Origin: Thalassomonas sp. RHCl1
GTDB taxonomy: Bacteria; Pseudomonadota; Gammaproteobacteria; Enterobacterales; Alteromonadaceae
Reading direction: 5' to 3'
NCBI RefSeq assembly: GCF_947387555.1
Contig: NZ_CANDNZ010000004.1
Span: 1-64,000, forward strand
Length of the DNA stretch: 64,000 nucleotides
Under the pieces are notes generated by a model. The model did no database searches, was not told where the DNA came from, and was given only the letters and a program-made list of their open reading frames with translations. A program made the translations under genes and the position numbers. Below are positions 1-9,743 of the stretch, one piece after another. Each line of letters opens with the position of its first letter. Within the stretch, counting starts at the first letter, position 1.

Positions 1-70
1 GTCGTGAAGGATTTGAACCTTCGACAAATTGGTTAAAAGCCAACTGCTCTACCAACTGAGCTAACGACCC
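1..70 (-). tRNA. tRNA-Lys (TTT), cut by window edge
   Basis: Read on the minus strand this is the 5' 70 nt of a lysine tRNA. It begins GGGTCGT, has D-arm GCTC-AGTTGGTA-GAGC, and the anticodon loop CTTTTAA gives anticodon TTT. The last six bases, including CCA, lie outside the window. It is the last of four near-identical copies in a row, all transcribed in the same direction as the tol-pal genes upstream. Confidence 0.93.
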
Positions 71-112
71 ACATAAACTGATTTTACTATGCTTTTCAGC
101 ATCAAATAAAAG

Positions 113-188
113 TGGTGGGTCGTGAAGGATTTGAACCTTCGACAAATTGGTTAAAAGCCAACTGCTCTACCAACTGAGCTAACGACCC
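113..188 (-). tRNA. tRNA-Lys (TTT)
   Basis: Complete 76-nt cloverleaf with an encoded CCA end. The acceptor stem is GGGTCGT/ACGACCC and the anticodon is TTT. It is identical over its visible length to the neighbouring copies. The 42-44-nt spacers between copies are also nearly identical, so the unit has been duplicated in tandem with its spacer. Confidence 0.96.
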
Positions 189-231
189 ACATAAACTGGT
201 TTTAATATGCTTTTACAGCATGAAATAAAAG

Positions 232-307
232 TGGTGGGTCGTGAAGGATTTGAACCTTCGACAAATTGGTTAAAAGCCAACTGCTCTACCAACTGAGCTA
301 ACGACCC
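232..307 (-). tRNA. tRNA-Lys (TTT)
   Basis: Complete 76-nt lysine tRNA with encoded CCA and anticodon TTT, identical in sequence to the flanking copies. It is probably processed from one polycistronic tRNA transcript, since no promoter-like element is seen in the short A/T-rich spacers. Confidence 0.96.
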
Positions 308-351
308 ACATAAACTGTTTTTAAATATGCTTTTTCAGCATCAAATAAAAG

Positions 352-427
352 TGGTGGGTCGTGAAGGATTTGAACCTTCGACAAATTGGTTAAAAGCCAA
401 CTGCTCTACCAACTGAGCTAACGACCC
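352..427 (-). tRNA. tRNA-Lys (TTT), first of the array
   Basis: Complete 76-nt lysine tRNA with encoded CCA, and the promoter-proximal copy of the array. It follows the tol-pal operon on the same strand. In E. coli the tol-pal-ybgF cluster is likewise followed by a lysine/valine tRNA cluster, so this is conserved gene order. Confidence 0.96.
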
Positions 428-463
428 GACTTTGCGTCCACATGCTCCGTGAACGCGCCGCAT

Positions 464-491
464 ATAATACTCATAATTTTTTTTAGTGCAA
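464..491 (-). promoter_or_regulatory. Promoter of the tRNA-Lys array
   Basis: On the minus strand a -35 element TTGCAC (486-491) and a -10 element TATTAT (464-469) are separated by 16 bp. They are followed by a GC-rich discriminator (GCGGCGCG). A GC-rich discriminator is typical of stable-RNA promoters under stringent control. The array therefore seems to have its own promoter between cpoB and the tRNAs. Confidence 0.7.
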
Positions 492-568
492 CAACAAATT
501 CAAGTTTTTTTACGCTTGTTGTTTGTTTGCATAAAAACAAAACAAATAGAGCAAGTTATAGTCAAGTA

Positions 569-1384
569 TTACTGGGCAAGACTATCCAGACGCGGTTGAG
601 CCAGCTGTGCTGCTGTACTCGTTGGGTATTCTTCTATCAACTGACGATACAAAACAACGGCCCTACTCTTGTTATTTTGCTTTTGCGCCACCATGGCCAG
701 CTTAAGCATAGCATCGGCTCGCTTGTTTGACCCTTTGTGTTGATTGACCACAATATCAAATTCTTGCTTGGCCTTATCCAGATCACCTTTATTAAAAAGT
801 AACTGTCCTAACCAGTAATGGGCATTGGCGGCATAGCTTGAATTGGGGTATTTCTTATTGAAGTTGCCAAACTCGGTGATAGCCTGCTGATATTTTTTAT
901 CTTTTAATACCAGGTTCACCGCATGGTCGTAAGCTTCATTCTCGGTAAGATCACTGCTGTAGTTCACCTGACCTTGATTACCGCTGTCGGTGGCAACAAT
1001 AGATGCAGGTACCTGGTTGGCGGGTTTAAGCGCTTCGCTGACCCGGCGGTCGAGTTCCTGATACAGTTCCCGCTGACGTTCTAAAACCTGGGTCAGCTGG
1101 TGGGTATGTAATTCAGTGGCGCCGCGAATTTCATTAACTTCTGTTTGCAGCTCGTCGAGTTGTTGCTGAATTCTGACCTGGGCACGGTTCCTGGCTTCAA
1201 GTTTACGCTCCAGGTGTGCCATTTTCTCCGATACGCTGCCAGGTGGCAGGCTGCTTGACTGGCTAGTTGCCCCCGATTGCCCGGCATTAACATCAAACAC
1301 CGGAGCGGGGTCGGCTGCGAATACAGTATATGTACCCGCAGTCAACATCATGCCTAATAAAACATTATTTAGTTTCATTAACAT
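569..1384 (-). CDS. cpoB: Cell division coordinator CpoB (YbgF), Tol-Pal associated
   Basis: A 271-residue periplasmic protein. A signal peptide ends near residue 23 (VFA before ADP). A heptad-rich coiled-coil segment lies at about 50-110, as in the trimerising N-domain of CpoB. Tetratricopeptide repeats fill about 145-271, including YWLGQLLFNKGDLDKA. In E. coli CpoB binds TolA and tunes PBP1B during constriction. It is the last gene of the tol-pal operon, starting 6 nt after pal. The linker between coil and TPRs is Gln/Ser/Asn-rich and is expected to vary. Confidence 0.93.
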   Translation of the reverse strand: MLMKLNNVLLGMMLTAGTYTVFAADPAPVFDVNAGQSGATSQSSSLPPGSVSEKMAHLERKLEARNRAQVRIQQQLDELQTEVNEIRGATELHTHQLTQVLERQRELYQELDRRVSEALKPANQVPASIVATDSGNQGQVNYSSDLTENEAYDHAVNLVLKDKKYQQAITEFGNFNKKYPNSSYAANAHYWLGQLLFNKGDLDKAKQEFDIVVNQHKGSNKRADAMLKLAMVAQKQNNKSRAVVLYRQLIEEYPTSTAAQLAQPRLDSLAQ

Positions 1385-1390
1385 CCCATA

Positions 1391-1942
1391 TTAGTAGACT
1401 AAAACAGCACGACGGTTTTTAGCAAAAGCAGCTTCAGTGCGGTCTTTAACCATAGGCTTTTCTTCACCGTAGCTCACTGTAGTCAGCTGAGAAGAAGCAA
1501 CACCCATGTTTTCTAAATAAGTTACTACTGACTTGGCACGACGCTCACCCAGGGCAATGTTGTACTCAGGCGTACCGCGCTCATCGGCGTGACCTTCGAT
1601 TAATACATTCACGTTAGGGTTTTCATTTAAGAATTTTGCGTGGGCGTCAAGCAGCTGGGCAAAATCGCTTTTGATGTTAGAAACGTCAAAATCAAAGTAA
1701 ATAATGTGCTCTGAACGCAGTTGTTCAAGCTGCTCGCGCTTGCGCTGCTCTGCAATTTCTGCGGCGCGCTGTGCGGCTGTTACCTGTACATTGCTCTCTG
1801 ACGGTGTAGATACCGAAGAGCTGCTGCCGGTGTTGGTGTCAACCTGGCTGCTGCTGTCTGTGTCTGAACTCGAGCTACATGCAGCTAATGCGAACATAGG
1901 CAAAGCAACAGCTAGGCTTTTAACAGTTTTATTCAAGCGCAT
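1391..1942 (-). CDS. pal: Peptidoglycan-associated lipoprotein Pal
   Basis: A 183-residue outer-membrane lipoprotein. The signal peptide ends in lipobox LAAC with the lipidated Cys at 22. A Ser/Thr-rich tether (about 23-55) is followed by an OmpA-C peptidoglycan-binding domain (about 75-183) with the family motif [12 protein letters not shown] and the downstream ALGERRA helix. Pal anchors the outer membrane to the cell wall and docks TolB. It lies 44 nt downstream of tolB and 6 nt upstream of cpoB on the same strand. Confidence 0.96.
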   Translation of the reverse strand: MRLNKTVKSLAVALPMFALAACSSSSDTDSSSQVDTNTGSSSSVSTPSESNVQVTAAQRAAEIAEQRKREQLEQLRSEHIIYFDFDVSNIKSDFAQLLDAHAKFLNENPNVNVLIEGHADERGTPEYNIALGERRAKSVVTYLENMGVASSQLTTVSYGEEKPMVKDRTEAAFAKNRRAVLVY

Positions 1943-1986
1943 TTTATTTTTTCCTTATTCTTAAAAAGTAATTTAACTAATATCTG

Positions 1987-3333
1987 TTACAAAAAAGGCG
2001 ACCAGGAAGGCGATTTCACTTCCCCGTCTAACGCAGGTAAACGCGCTTTAAATCGACCGTCTACCGATACTAAACTTAACACCTGGCGCTTATGGTGCAA
2101 GGTGCTGTAGATGATCATACCGCCATTTGGCGAAATACTCGGTGATTCATCCAACCGGGTTTTTGTCAGTATCTGGAATATTCCAGAATCCAATTCTTGT
2201 TTCGCAAGATGATACAGGCCACGGGTTCTGTTTACCATAACCAGTTGATGGCCGTCGGGCGTTAAAGAGCCCCCTAAGTTCATTTCGCCATCAAAAGTCA
2301 GTCTTCTCACTTTACCATCGACTAAATTTACGCGATATAGCTGAGGTTTACCACCCCGTTCTGAACTAAAAATCAATGAATTACCGTCTGGTGACCAACT
2401 TGGCTCGGTATCTATCGCCCGGTGACGGGTGATCCGGCGCAATTGTTTGGTCGCCACTGTCATTGTATAAAGCTCGGGATTGCCGTCTTTTGACAATACC
2501 AGCGCCAGCTTTTTACCGTCCGGCGACCAGCGCGGCGCACTGTTGATGCCTTTAAACGAGCTGATCAGGCTGCGTTGGGCGGTATAAATGTCTATGGTAT
2601 AAATTTGCGCCTGACGATTTTCGAAAGTCACATAGGCCAATTTATCGCCGTTAGGGTGCCAGGCAGGCGACATCAGAGGCTCTTTCGAGCTTAACAACAC
2701 ATGTTCGTTATAACCATCATAATCGGCAATTGCCAGCTGATAAGGGTATTCGGCTTGATCACGGACAATAACATAGGCAATTTTGGTTAAAAATGCACCA
2801 CGGGTGCCGGTCAGTTTTTCATAAATAACATCGCTGATCCTGTGGCCATAACGGCGAAACTGATCAGCGCCGATTTCCACGCTTCTGTCATCGAGAATAT
2901 GATCTGTAGTTTTGATCAAAGAGCCGTTGCTGAGCATTTGCGCCTGGCCACCGGTTACCTGACCGCGGATCACATCCACCAGCTGATAAGAGATCTGGTA
3001 GCGGCCGATGGAGGTTTCCCGGATCTTACCCACCACCAGGGCTTCGATACCTTCGCTGGCCCAGGCAGCATAATCGATTTGTTTATCATCATAAGGGGTT
3101 TGCGGGAACTTCATTTCACTGATCGGGCTGAACTTACCGCTGCGCAGTAAATCATCGCTGACCACCTTAGAAATATTTTCCGGTAAAGGGCCGCTGCCGG
3201 TCCACTGAAACGGTACTATGGCGATGGGACGGGCGGTATCGGTACCTTCTGTGATCACAATTTCCAGCGTTGCCAGCGACTGCATTGAAAACAACGAGAA
3301 AATAAGAGCTAATAGTAATTTAAATTTCATCAT
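1987..3333 (-). CDS. tolB: Tol-Pal system translocation protein TolB
   Basis: A 448-residue periplasmic protein. The signal peptide is about residues 1-21 (MQSLA, then TLEIV). An N-terminal alpha/beta domain (about 22-165) is followed by a C-terminal beta-propeller (about 190-445) built of repeats with the PD40 signature, such as [12 protein letters not shown] and [12 protein letters not shown]. TolB shuttles between Pal and TolA. Length and domain order match the family. It sits between tolA and pal in the expected order. Confidence 0.96.
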   Translation of the reverse strand: MMKFKLLLALIFSLFSMQSLATLEIVITEGTDTARPIAIVPFQWTGSGPLPENISKVVSDDLLRSGKFSPISEMKFPQTPYDDKQIDYAAWASEGIEALVVGKIRETSIGRYQISYQLVDVIRGQVTGGQAQMLSNGSLIKTTDHILDDRSVEIGADQFRRYGHRISDVIYEKLTGTRGAFLTKIAYVIVRDQAEYPYQLAIADYDGYNEHVLLSSKEPLMSPAWHPNGDKLAYVTFENRQAQIYTIDIYTAQRSLISSFKGINSAPRWSPDGKKLALVLSKDGNPELYTMTVATKQLRRITRHRAIDTEPSWSPDGNSLIFSSERGGKPQLYRVNLVDGKVRRLTFDGEMNLGGSLTPDGHQLVMVNRTRGLYHLAKQELDSGIFQILTKTRLDESPSISPNGGMIIYSTLHHKRQVLSLVSVDGRFKARLPALDGEVKSPSWSPFL

Positions 3334-3375
3334 TCGCTTCTAAGTTAATGGACTCATAAAGTGTTTTTTCAAACA

Positions 3376-4308
3376 TTAAAATTCAGGTTCAACCGTTAAA
3401 CTGATAGAACTCATCTGCTTAAAGACCTCGGGATCTTTCGATACCGGCAAGGTCGCCGCTTTGTATATCGCGGTTTTCGCCGCTTCACAAAGGATCCTGT
3501 CCCCCTGCCCCGGCACCACGTTAGTCACAAACCCGGATGGTGCAAGACTTATGGTCAATTTACAAGTCTTACCTTCCATTGTACTGCGATCTGTGATCAG
3601 ATTGCGCTGTATTGTTTGCTTGATCAGCGCCTTAAAGCGGTTAATTTCCGACATCTGTTGCTGCATTCTCGCCTGCTGGCGCGCCGCCATTTCTTCAGCC
3701 AGTTGCTGCTCTAATAAACGCTCCTGTTCGGCCCGCTCGCGCGCCTCTTTTTCTTTGCGTAAACGTTCAGCTTCCTTACGTTTGCGCTCGGCTTCCTGCT
3801 TTTGTCTGAGTTCTTTGGCCTTTTTCGCCGCGGCTTCTTCTCTTAAGCGTTTGGCTTTAGCATCGGCAGCTGCTTTTTCCGCTTTTTTCTTTTCCGCTTC
3901 CTTACGTTTACGGGCCTTGTCTGCGGCATCCGCCTTGGCTTTGGCTGCAGCAGCGGCTTTATCGGCCTTTTGCTTCTCTACTTCTTTACGCTTGCGCTGA
4001 TCTTCAAGTTTCTTGATGCGCGCTTCTTCACGTGAGCGTTTCTTTCTCGCCTCTGCCGCCCGCTCTTCAAGCTCACGCAGGCGTTTCGCCTCTGCCGCCT
4101 TGGCATCGGCTTTTTGTTTTTTCAGCTTGTTGACCTGCTGCTGCAGTTTGCTTTTATCAACGGCTACCGCCTTGATAGGATCAACCACGGGCGCCGGTGT
4201 TGGTGTCGGCTTAGGGGTCGAGGTAAAATCGCCAAACAACAAAATCAACGCCAGCCCCGCATGCAGGGCAATACTTAACGACCAGGCAACACCATACTTC
4301 GGGTTCAC
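3376..4308 (-). CDS. tolA: Cell envelope integrity protein TolA
   Basis: A 310-residue inner-membrane protein with the three TolA parts: one N-terminal membrane anchor (about 8-28), a long Lys/Ala/Glu/Arg-rich periplasmic helix (about 45-215), and a compact C-terminal domain (about 220-310) with two Cys residues that can form the domain III disulfide. It links TolQR energy from the proton gradient to TolB-Pal. It starts 3 nt after tolR ends, so translation is probably coupled. The repetitive helix produces long spurious open frames on the opposite strand. Confidence 0.95.
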   Translation of the reverse strand: MNPKYGVAWSLSIALHAGLALILLFGDFTSTPKPTPTPAPVVDPIKAVAVDKSKLQQQVNKLKKQKADAKAAEAKRLRELEERAAEARKKRSREEARIKKLEDQRKRKEVEKQKADKAAAAAKAKADAADKARKRKEAEKKKAEKAAADAKAKRLREEAAAKKAKELRQKQEAERKRKEAERLRKEKEARERAEQERLLEQQLAEEMAARQQARMQQQMSEINRFKALIKQTIQRNLITDRSTMEGKTCKLTISLAPSGFVTNVVPGQGDRILCEAAKTAIYKAATLPVSKDPEVFKQMSSISLTVEPEF

Positions 4309-4311
4309 GTA

Positions 4312-4737
4312 TTACTTCTCCGTCGAATCTGTCATCAAGCCCACCGAAGGCACACCCGCCTGCTGCTGCAGCAATACCATCAGCTGGATCACCGCATCAT
4401 AAGAAACCGCGCCATCGCCATTGACCACGACCGGCGTATCCGGCTCCAGCTGAAGATGCGCCGCCACTAAAGTCGCCACTTCTTCCGCCGACATCGGCTC
4501 ATTTTTGCTGGTCCCTACCGCCAGGTAGTAATTGCCTTCTCTATCGACAGAAGCCACCAGCGGCGGTTTGCTGTCTTTATCTAACGGCTCGGCATCGGCC
4601 TGGGGCAAGTCAACTTTTACCCCCTGAGTGATCAAAGGTGCGGTGACCATAAAAATGATCAGCAATACCAACATTACGTCGATATAGGGCACCACGTTTA
4701 TTTCGGCGACTTTCCTGCGCCTTACCCTTCTATACAT
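4312..4737 (-). CDS. tolR: Tol-Pal system proton channel subunit TolR
   Basis: A 141-residue ExbD/TolR-family protein. A single transmembrane helix (about 17-37) carries the essential acidic residue at Asp20 in PYIDVMLVLL, matching the proton-carrying Asp of E. coli TolR. A periplasmic domain follows. It works with TolQ as the stator/motor that energises TolA. It lies 11 nt after tolQ and 3 nt before tolA. Confidence 0.96.
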   Translation of the reverse strand: MYRRVRRRKVAEINVVPYIDVMLVLLIIFMVTAPLITQGVKVDLPQADAEPLDKDSKPPLVASVDREGNYYLAVGTSKNEPMSAEEVATLVAAHLQLEPDTPVVVNGDGAVSYDAVIQLMVLLQQQAGVPSVGLMTDSTEK

Positions 4738-4748
4738 AGGCCGGTCCC

Positions 4749-5438
4749 CTAAGCTTTCTGCTCAGCGGCTGACTGACGTTGTAAAATACTGGAAAATTCT
4801 TCCATAAAGTTGCCATAGCTGTTTTCCAGGCGCTCAACATGGTAACTGAAACGGTTAAACGCCATGACCGCGGGAATAGCAGCAAATAAGCCCATTGCCG
4901 TTGCCACCAAAGCCTCGGCAATCCCCGGGGCCACCATTGCTAAGGTTGCCTGCTTTACCGCCCCCAGGGCAATAAAGGAATTCATGATCCCCCACACGGT
5001 ACCGAACAAACCGATATAAGGACTGATAGAACCGACAGTGGCCATAAAGGGCAAGTTGGTTTCCAGGCTATCCACTTCACGGGACAGGGCCACGCGCATG
5101 GCGCGATGGGTGCCGTCGACAACCGCTTGCGGCGTACTTAAACTGCTTTTACGCAAACGGGCAAATTCTTTAAAGCCGGCAACAAATAAGCTTTCAATAC
5201 CGGTAATATGCTGGCGGGCGGAAACTTCACTGTAAAGTTTACTTAAATCGGTGCCGCCCCAAAATTTATCTTCAAACGCCTTTAACTGCTGTTGGGCATT
5301 GTTGAGGGCATTGCGGCGCTGAAAAATCATCGCCCAACAGGCCACGGAAAAACCCAGTAACACCAACATCACAAATTTAACCAGTAAACTCGCTTGTAAA
5401 AATAAATCTAATATCGAAATCTCAGCTGACACGTTCAA
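4749..5438 (-). CDS. tolQ: Tol-Pal system protein TolQ
   Basis: A 229-residue MotA/TolQ/ExbB-family membrane protein. It has a first TM helix at about 15-38, a cytoplasmic loop, then two TM helices in the second half ([18 protein letters not shown] and the [12 protein letters not shown] region). The conserved Gly/Thr motif [13 protein letters not shown] is present. It forms the pentameric channel around the TolR helix. Its start overlaps the end of ybgC by 17 nt, showing tight operon packing. Confidence 0.96.
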   Translation of the reverse strand: MNVSAEISILDLFLQASLLVKFVMLVLLGFSVACWAMIFQRRNALNNAQQQLKAFEDKFWGGTDLSKLYSEVSARQHITGIESLFVAGFKEFARLRKSSLSTPQAVVDGTHRAMRVALSREVDSLETNLPFMATVGSISPYIGLFGTVWGIMNSFIALGAVKQATLAMVAPGIAEALVATAMGLFAAIPAVMAFNRFSYHVERLENSYGNFMEEFSSILQRQSAAEQKA

Positions 5439-5832
5439 ACGCTCCTAACATAGCTTGGGGAATAGCACAGGGCCTGGAAATAGTTAAATTTACGCAAGCA
5501 ACTTGCACCTCGGCACGGCACAATACTTGTTGCTGCTCATTAATGATCTCTTGTTTAAACACCAGACTGGCGCGTTTTAACTGGCTGATCGAGGAGGTGA
5601 TGGTCAGTAAATCATCCAACTTTGCAGAAGCAATATTGTCCATTTCAACCCTTCTGACCACAAGGCCCAGTTTTTGTTCTAAAAAATCTGTTTGTTGAAA
5701 ACCCAGCTCACGTAACCATTCCGTTCGGGCACGTTCAAAAAATTTTAAATAATTGGCATGATAAACAATGCCGCCAGCATCGGTATCTTCGTAAAACACC
5801 CGCAACTGAAAATTATTAGTATTATTTGACAT
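5422..5832 (-). CDS. ybgC: Tol-Pal system-associated acyl-CoA thioesterase YbgC
   Basis: A 136-residue hot-dog-fold thioesterase and first gene of the tol-pal operon. The signature [15 protein letters not shown] begins at residue 14 and includes the catalytic Asp18. I chose the ATG at 5832, which puts the motif where YbgC family members have it. An upstream GTG at 5895 would add 21 residues with no family match and no clear ribosome site. YbgC hydrolyses short or branched acyl-CoAs and is linked to envelope phospholipid metabolism. Confidence 0.93.
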   Translation of the reverse strand: MSNNTNNFQLRVFYEDTDAGGIVYHANYLKFFERARTEWLRELGFQQTDFLEQKLGLVVRRVEMDNIASAKLDDLLTITSSISQLKRASLVFKQEIINEQQQVLCRAEVQVACVNLTISRPCAIPQAMLGAFERVS

Positions 5833-6219
5833 CAAAAACGCTATATAAAAGTACGACTTATTATTTAAACAACTTAACTGACAGCTGCCAGACACGACTT
5901 ATCGCCTTGGCGAGCGCTGTGTTTAGATGCTGTCAGCAACATAACCGATTAAAAAATCGCTATGCCATGCATATTTTGCCGCACTATAGTAATAGATAAT
6001 GGCGTTTAGCCACAAGCGCAGATCTCATTTCAATGAAATAAATTCGTAAAAATTATTGTCTTTAAGTTTTTTTCACGAAAATATCGGCCAAAAGCGTTCA
6101 TCAGCGGGTTTTCGCCCATTTTTTAAAGACAGCTTTTTATGCACTAAACTTTCATAATATTCGCAATTCACCGGCTTTTTTTGCATTTTCATGCAGGCGG
6201 GGTTTACAGGCCGAATTTC

Positions 6220-6238
6220 GCATTAGTTTTTCTAATGC
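6220..6238. repeat. Inverted repeat upstream of the sRNA promoter
   Basis: A 7-bp perfect inverted repeat, GCATTAG and CTAATGC, around a 5-nt T loop. It ends 21 nt before the -35 box of the candidate small RNA. It could be an activator or repressor site for that promoter; no regulator can be named. Confidence 0.35.
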
Positions 6239-6259
6239 ATAGGTAGTATTTTTTTTAGT

Positions 6260-6288
6260 TTGTACCTATTAAGTAAAAACTCTAATAT
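6260..6288 (+). promoter_or_regulatory. Sigma70-type promoter for candidate small RNA
   Basis: A near-consensus pair with TTGTAC at 6260-6265 and TAATAT at 6283-6288 and an ideal 17-bp spacer. Both flanking protein genes (ybgC and ruvB) run on the other strand, so this plus-strand promoter serves neither. Confidence 0.7.
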
Positions 6289-6293
6289 ACACA

Positions 6294-6452
6294 TGTCTTC
6301 TGAGCTAGCGCGGTGATTTTCCCCCCTGGTCAGATACCAAATTGATTAGATTCTCAACCATCTTTTCTCTCTGACATGTTTTATGGAACTGTTAACTTCC
6401 TTCTATCAACTTTGTTTGAGTTGGCCCGTATCTCTGATACGGGCTTTTTTTT
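6294..6452 (+). ncRNA. Candidate free-standing small RNA (about 155 nt)
   Basis: A good promoter (6260-6288) is followed about 155 nt later by a strong intrinsic terminator (6424-6452), in an otherwise gene-free 750-bp gap between two minus-strand genes. No open frame with a ribosome site fits between them; the ATG at 6293 gives only 7 codons. The transcript has an unpaired-looking C run (TTTTCCCCCCTGG, about 6315-6327) of the type small RNAs use to pair with G-rich ribosome sites. I could not match it to 6S, GcvB, Spot 42 or Qrr RNAs from memory. Confidence 0.55.
6424..6452 (+). terminator. Intrinsic terminator of candidate small RNA
   Basis: A perfect 8-bp stem GCCCGTAT/ATACGGGC with a CTCTG loop is followed by eight T residues. 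The orientation suits only plus-strand transcription. Confidence 0.85.
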
Positions 6453-6530
6453 GCCTTTTTTTCAGGCTTTTGTTGTCAAAGCAGGCAGAAGAAGCGCGGT
6501 TAATTACATAAACGAGACAGTGCAGCAGAG

Positions 6531-6557
6531 GAAAATAACGGTTTAGCCGCTATTTTC
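6531..6557 (-). terminator. Probable terminator after ruvB
   Basis: Inverted repeat GAAAATAGCGG/CCGTTATTTTC (minus strand) with one G-U pair and a 5-nt loop, 25 nt after the ruvB stop codon. The stem base is A/T-rich but there is no separate long T run. Confidence 0.5.
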
Positions 6558-6581
6558 CCTGAATAAGGTAAGCTGTGGCGG

Positions 6582-7586
6582 TTACTCGGGACGTACTTTA
6601 CTAAAATGCTGGTAGGCGAGATCTGTGGCTATCCGACCCCTGGGAGTTCTTTGCAGGTAGCCTTGCTGGATCAGGAAAGGTTCAAGCACATCTTCGATGG
6701 TTTCACGCTCTTCTCCGATGGCGGCGGCAACATTGTCCAACCCAACCGGGCCCCCCATAAATTTATCGATGATTGCCAGTAATAATTTACGGTCCATCAG
6801 ATCAAAACCTTCATTATCAACTTCCAACATATCTAATGCGGCGGCGGCGGTTTGCTGGTCGACATGACCATTGGTTTTGATATCGGCATAATCACGTACC
6901 CGGCGCAATAAACGGTTGGCGATACGCGGGGTACCACGGGAACGGCGCGCTACTTCAAAGGCCCCCTGCTCGTCAATTTCCAGGGCAAGAAAATGGGCAG
7001 AGCGTTTAATAATCTCAGTTAAGTCGCGGGTATTATAAAACTCCAGCCGCTGTACGATACCGAACCTGTCACGCAGCGGCGAGGTTAACGCCCCGGCGCG
7101 GGTCGTGGCGCCAATCAGGGTAAAAGGCGGCAAATCCAGCTTTATCGACCTGGCTGCCGGTCCCTCACCTATCATGATATCAAGCTGATAATCTTCCATT
7201 GCCGGATATAAAATTTCTTCCACTACCGGGCTTAACCTGTGGATCTCATCAATAAACAACACATCATGCTCTTCCAGGTTGGTGAGCAGCGCCGCCAAGT
7301 CACCGGCTTTTTCCAGTACCGGTCCCGAGGTGGTGCGGATATTAACCCCCATTTCATTGGCGACGATATTGGCCAGGGTGGTTTTACCTAAACCCGGCGG
7401 ACCAAAAATGAGCAGATGATCCAGGGGTTCGCTTCTTTTTTTCGCCGCAGCAATAAAAATCTCCATCTGCTCTTTAACATGTTGTTGCCCGGTATAGTCG
7501 GCCAGCATTTTAGGACGGATGGCGCGATCTACCCCTTCATCTTCCAGGGTGGCATCCGCCTGAATTAAGCGATCGGCTTCTATCAT
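6582..7586 (-). CDS. ruvB: Holliday junction branch migration helicase RuvB
   Basis: A 334-residue AAA+ motor. Walker A GPPGLGKT is at 62-69 and Walker B/DEIH at 113-116. The sensor region has [16 protein letters not shown], and the C-terminal winged helix has RTPRGRIAT. RuvB hexamers pump DNA through RuvA-bound Holliday junctions. It lies 44 nt after ruvA, in the usual ruvC-ruvA-ruvB order. Confidence 0.98.
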   Translation of the reverse strand: MIEADRLIQADATLEDEGVDRAIRPKMLADYTGQQHVKEQMEIFIAAAKKRSEPLDHLLIFGPPGLGKTTLANIVANEMGVNIRTTSGPVLEKAGDLAALLTNLEEHDVLFIDEIHRLSPVVEEILYPAMEDYQLDIMIGEGPAARSIKLDLPPFTLIGATTRAGALTSPLRDRFGIVQRLEFYNTRDLTEIIKRSAHFLALEIDEQGAFEVARRSRGTPRIANRLLRRVRDYADIKTNGHVDQQTAAAALDMLEVDNEGFDLMDRKLLLAIIDKFMGGPVGLDNVAAAIGEERETIEDVLEPFLIQQGYLQRTPRGRIATDLAYQHFSKVRPE

Positions 7587-7630
7587 AAGATTAATTTATC
7601 CTGTTCAAAACTCGTAGCATGGCTAACTTT

Positions 7631-8248
7631 TTATAACATCGCCTTAAGGGCATCGCGAATAAGGGCTTCACTGCTTTTGTCGCTGGCAAAAACCGCTTTT
7701 ACCGCTTTATCCGCCTGGGCCTGGCTATAACCTAAAGACACCAGGGCATTGATGGCATCTCCCTTGGCATCGCTGACAAAGGTATTACTCTCCCCTGACA
7801 TCAGCGGCATGGCATCGGTGGCCGGCGTCAACAGATCTGACTGCCAGTCTTTAAGGCGATCGCGCATTTCAATCAGTAAACGCTCGGCGGTTTTTTTGCC
7901 GACCCCGGGGATTTTTACTATGGTACTGACATCGTCATGGGCGACACAACTGACAAACTGATCCGCCGACATGCCGGATAAAATGGCCAGCGCCAGCTTA
8001 GGGCCGACGCCGTTGACCTTGATCAGTAAACGAAATAACTTACGTTCAACCTTGTTGGCAAAACCATATAATAGCTGGGCATCTTCACGTACCACAAAAT
8101 GGGTATAGATAACGGCTTCATCTTCGAGCTTAGGCAAGGCATAGATACTGGTCATGGGCATAGTCACCTCATAACCGATACCGCCACATTCAATCAGGAT
8201 TTCAGGCGCTGTTTTTTCCAGCAAAGTACCACGCAGGCGACCGATCAC
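7631..8248 (-). CDS. ruvA: Holliday junction branch migration protein RuvA
   Basis: A 205-residue protein with an N-terminal OB fold (about 1-62), two helix-hairpin-helix motifs ([15 protein letters not shown] and [13 protein letters not shown]), and a flexible acidic linker. The C-terminal RuvB-contacting domain is about 155-205. The tetramer binds the four-way junction and loads RuvB. Confidence 0.97.
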   Translation of the reverse strand: MIGRLRGTLLEKTAPEILIECGGIGYEVTMPMTSIYALPKLEDEAVIYTHFVVREDAQLLYGFANKVERKLFRLLIKVNGVGPKLALAILSGMSADQFVSCVAHDDVSTIVKIPGVGKKTAERLLIEMRDRLKDWQSDLLTPATDAMPLMSGESNTFVSDAKGDAINALVSLGYSQAQADKAVKAVFASDKSSEALIRDALKAML

Positions 8249-8347
8249 AATTTAACCCTTATTATGTTAACTTTAGTAATAATAAATCTGGGGCCACCTT
8301 ACCACTAGGTATTTATACAGTAAAGCGGTTATTTCGCGCAAAGCCCT

Positions 8348-8875
8348 TTATCTTAGCCTGCGGCGCACGGTTTTGGTTACTTTTCCTGCCATTTTACCTA
8401 AGGCTTCATGACTGTGGCCGTGACATAAGGCTACCGCCAGCGCATCGGCGGCATCTGCCTGCGGCGTACCCGGCAGTTTTAATATCGTCTTAACCATATG
8501 CTGTACCTGGGTTTTATCTGCACCGCCGCTGCCGACCACAGATTGCTTGATTTGCCTGGCGGAATATTCGGCGATATCCAGCCCGGCATTGGTGGCGGCG
8601 ACAATCGCCGCACCGCGCGCCTGCCCCAGCTTTAACGCCGAGTCGGGGTTTTTTGCCATAAACACCTGCTCTATGGCAAACAGATCCGGCTTAAACTGCA
8701 AAACCAACTCGGAGACACCGGCAAAAATCACCTGCAGCCGGGCGCCTAAATCATCTCCGGCGGAGATTGCCCGGATGCAGCCGCTGCCAAGGTAGGTGAA
8801 ATGACGCCCCTGTTGTTTGATCACGCCATAACCGGTCAAACGCGAGCCGGGGTCTATTCCTAAAATAATACTCAA
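8348..8875 (-). CDS. ruvC: Crossover junction endodeoxyribonuclease RuvC
   Basis: A 175-residue resolvase with an RNase H-like fold. The acidic metal-binding residues are visible in LGIDPG (Asp7), FAIEQVF and the C-terminal [13 protein letters not shown]. It cuts Holliday junctions symmetrically after RuvAB migration. It lies 45 nt downstream of yebC and about 100 nt before ruvA on the same strand. Length is normal. Confidence 0.97.
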   Translation of the reverse strand: MSIILGIDPGSRLTGYGVIKQQGRHFTYLGSGCIRAISAGDDLGARLQVIFAGVSELVLQFKPDLFAIEQVFMAKNPDSALKLGQARGAAIVAATNAGLDIAEYSARQIKQSVVGSGGADKTQVQHMVKTILKLPGTPQADAADALAVALCHGHSHEALGKMAGKVTKTVRRRLR

Positions 8876-8920
8876 GTAATACGCCTTATTTTACTTTTGT
8901 TATACGGTTTATCTAATTTG

Positions 8921-9670
8921 TTAATGTGCCAGGTTTGTCGCAATCTCTTCACTGATCTCGGCATTGGAATGCACTTCCTGGACATCATCGAGTTCTTCCA
9001 GGGCATCTACCAGGCGCATAAATTTCTCTGCGGTATCGGCATCAAGCTCGGCCCTGGTTTGTGGTATTAACGTCACTTCCGCTTCCTGTGAAGTTAAGCC
9101 CGCCGCTTCCAGCGCCTGGTTGATGGCAAAAAAATCCCCCGGCTCGGTCAGGACATGAATATGACCATCTTCCCGGGTTAATACATCTTCGGCGCCCGCT
9201 TCCAAAGCGGCATCCATGATCTCATCTTCATCATGTTCTTCGCCGTAGATGATCAGACCTTTTTTATCAAAGAGGTAGGCGACACTGCCGTCTGTGCCTA
9301 GGTTACCGCCACTTTTATTAAACGCATGGCGAACTCCCTGCACCGTGCGTTTAATATTGTCTGTCATGCATTCAACCAGGATCGCCGTGCCTCCCGGCCC
9401 ATAACCTTCATAAGTAACATCTTCTACGACTTGCCCTTCAAGTTCACCGGCGCCGCGTTTAACATTGCGCTCTATGGTATCCCGGGTCATATTGGCCCCC
9501 AGGGCCTTGTCAATTGCCAGCCGTAACCTGGGGTTTGAGTCGGGATCTGAGCCCCCTTCCCGGGCGGCAACCGTCAGCTCGCGAATGAGCTTAGTAAATA
9601 TTTTACCCCGTTTTGCATCCTGGGCCGCTTTTCTATGCCTGATATTCGCCCATTTACTGTGACCTGCCAT
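8921..9670 (-). CDS. yebC: YebC/PmpR-family protein
   Basis: A 249-residue TACO1/YebC-family protein starting with the hallmark [14 protein letters not shown]. It contains the family stretch [14 protein letters not shown] near residue 40. Members have been described both as DNA-binding regulators and as ribosome-associated factors that ease translation of proline-rich stretches; the sequence alone does not decide between them. The yebC-ruvCAB order is common in gammaproteobacteria. Confidence 0.95.
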   Translation of the reverse strand: MAGHSKWANIRHRKAAQDAKRGKIFTKLIRELTVAAREGGSDPDSNPRLRLAIDKALGANMTRDTIERNVKRGAGELEGQVVEDVTYEGYGPGGTAILVECMTDNIKRTVQGVRHAFNKSGGNLGTDGSVAYLFDKKGLIIYGEEHDEDEIMDAALEAGAEDVLTREDGHIHVLTEPGDFFAINQALEAAGLTSQEAEVTLIPQTRAELDADTAEKFMRLVDALEELDDVQEVHSNAEISEEIATNLAH

Positions 9671-9743
9671 AAATAAAGTCCCTCTCGCTTTTGTTTTACC
9701 TTGTCTTCATTAAACAATGTTAATTTAACAGGGTTAAAAACAA

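Noticed and set aside
1-427. Regular direct repeats with about 118-nt period, CRISPR-like at first sight
   Set aside because: The repeats are full tRNA-Lys genes and the spacers are alike, not unique.
449-730. Plus-strand open frame of 93 codons
   Set aside because: It runs over the tRNA promoter and antisense to cpoB and has no family features.
3461-4402. Long plus-strand open frames opposite tolA and tolR
   Set aside because: They come from the Lys/Ala/Glu-rich repeat of tolA read backwards (Ser/Ala/Leu/Arg-rich products).
5850-5880. Possible TTTAAA/TATATA promoter directly before ybgC
   Set aside because: It would leave only a few bases of leader before the start codon, and the -35 box is poor.
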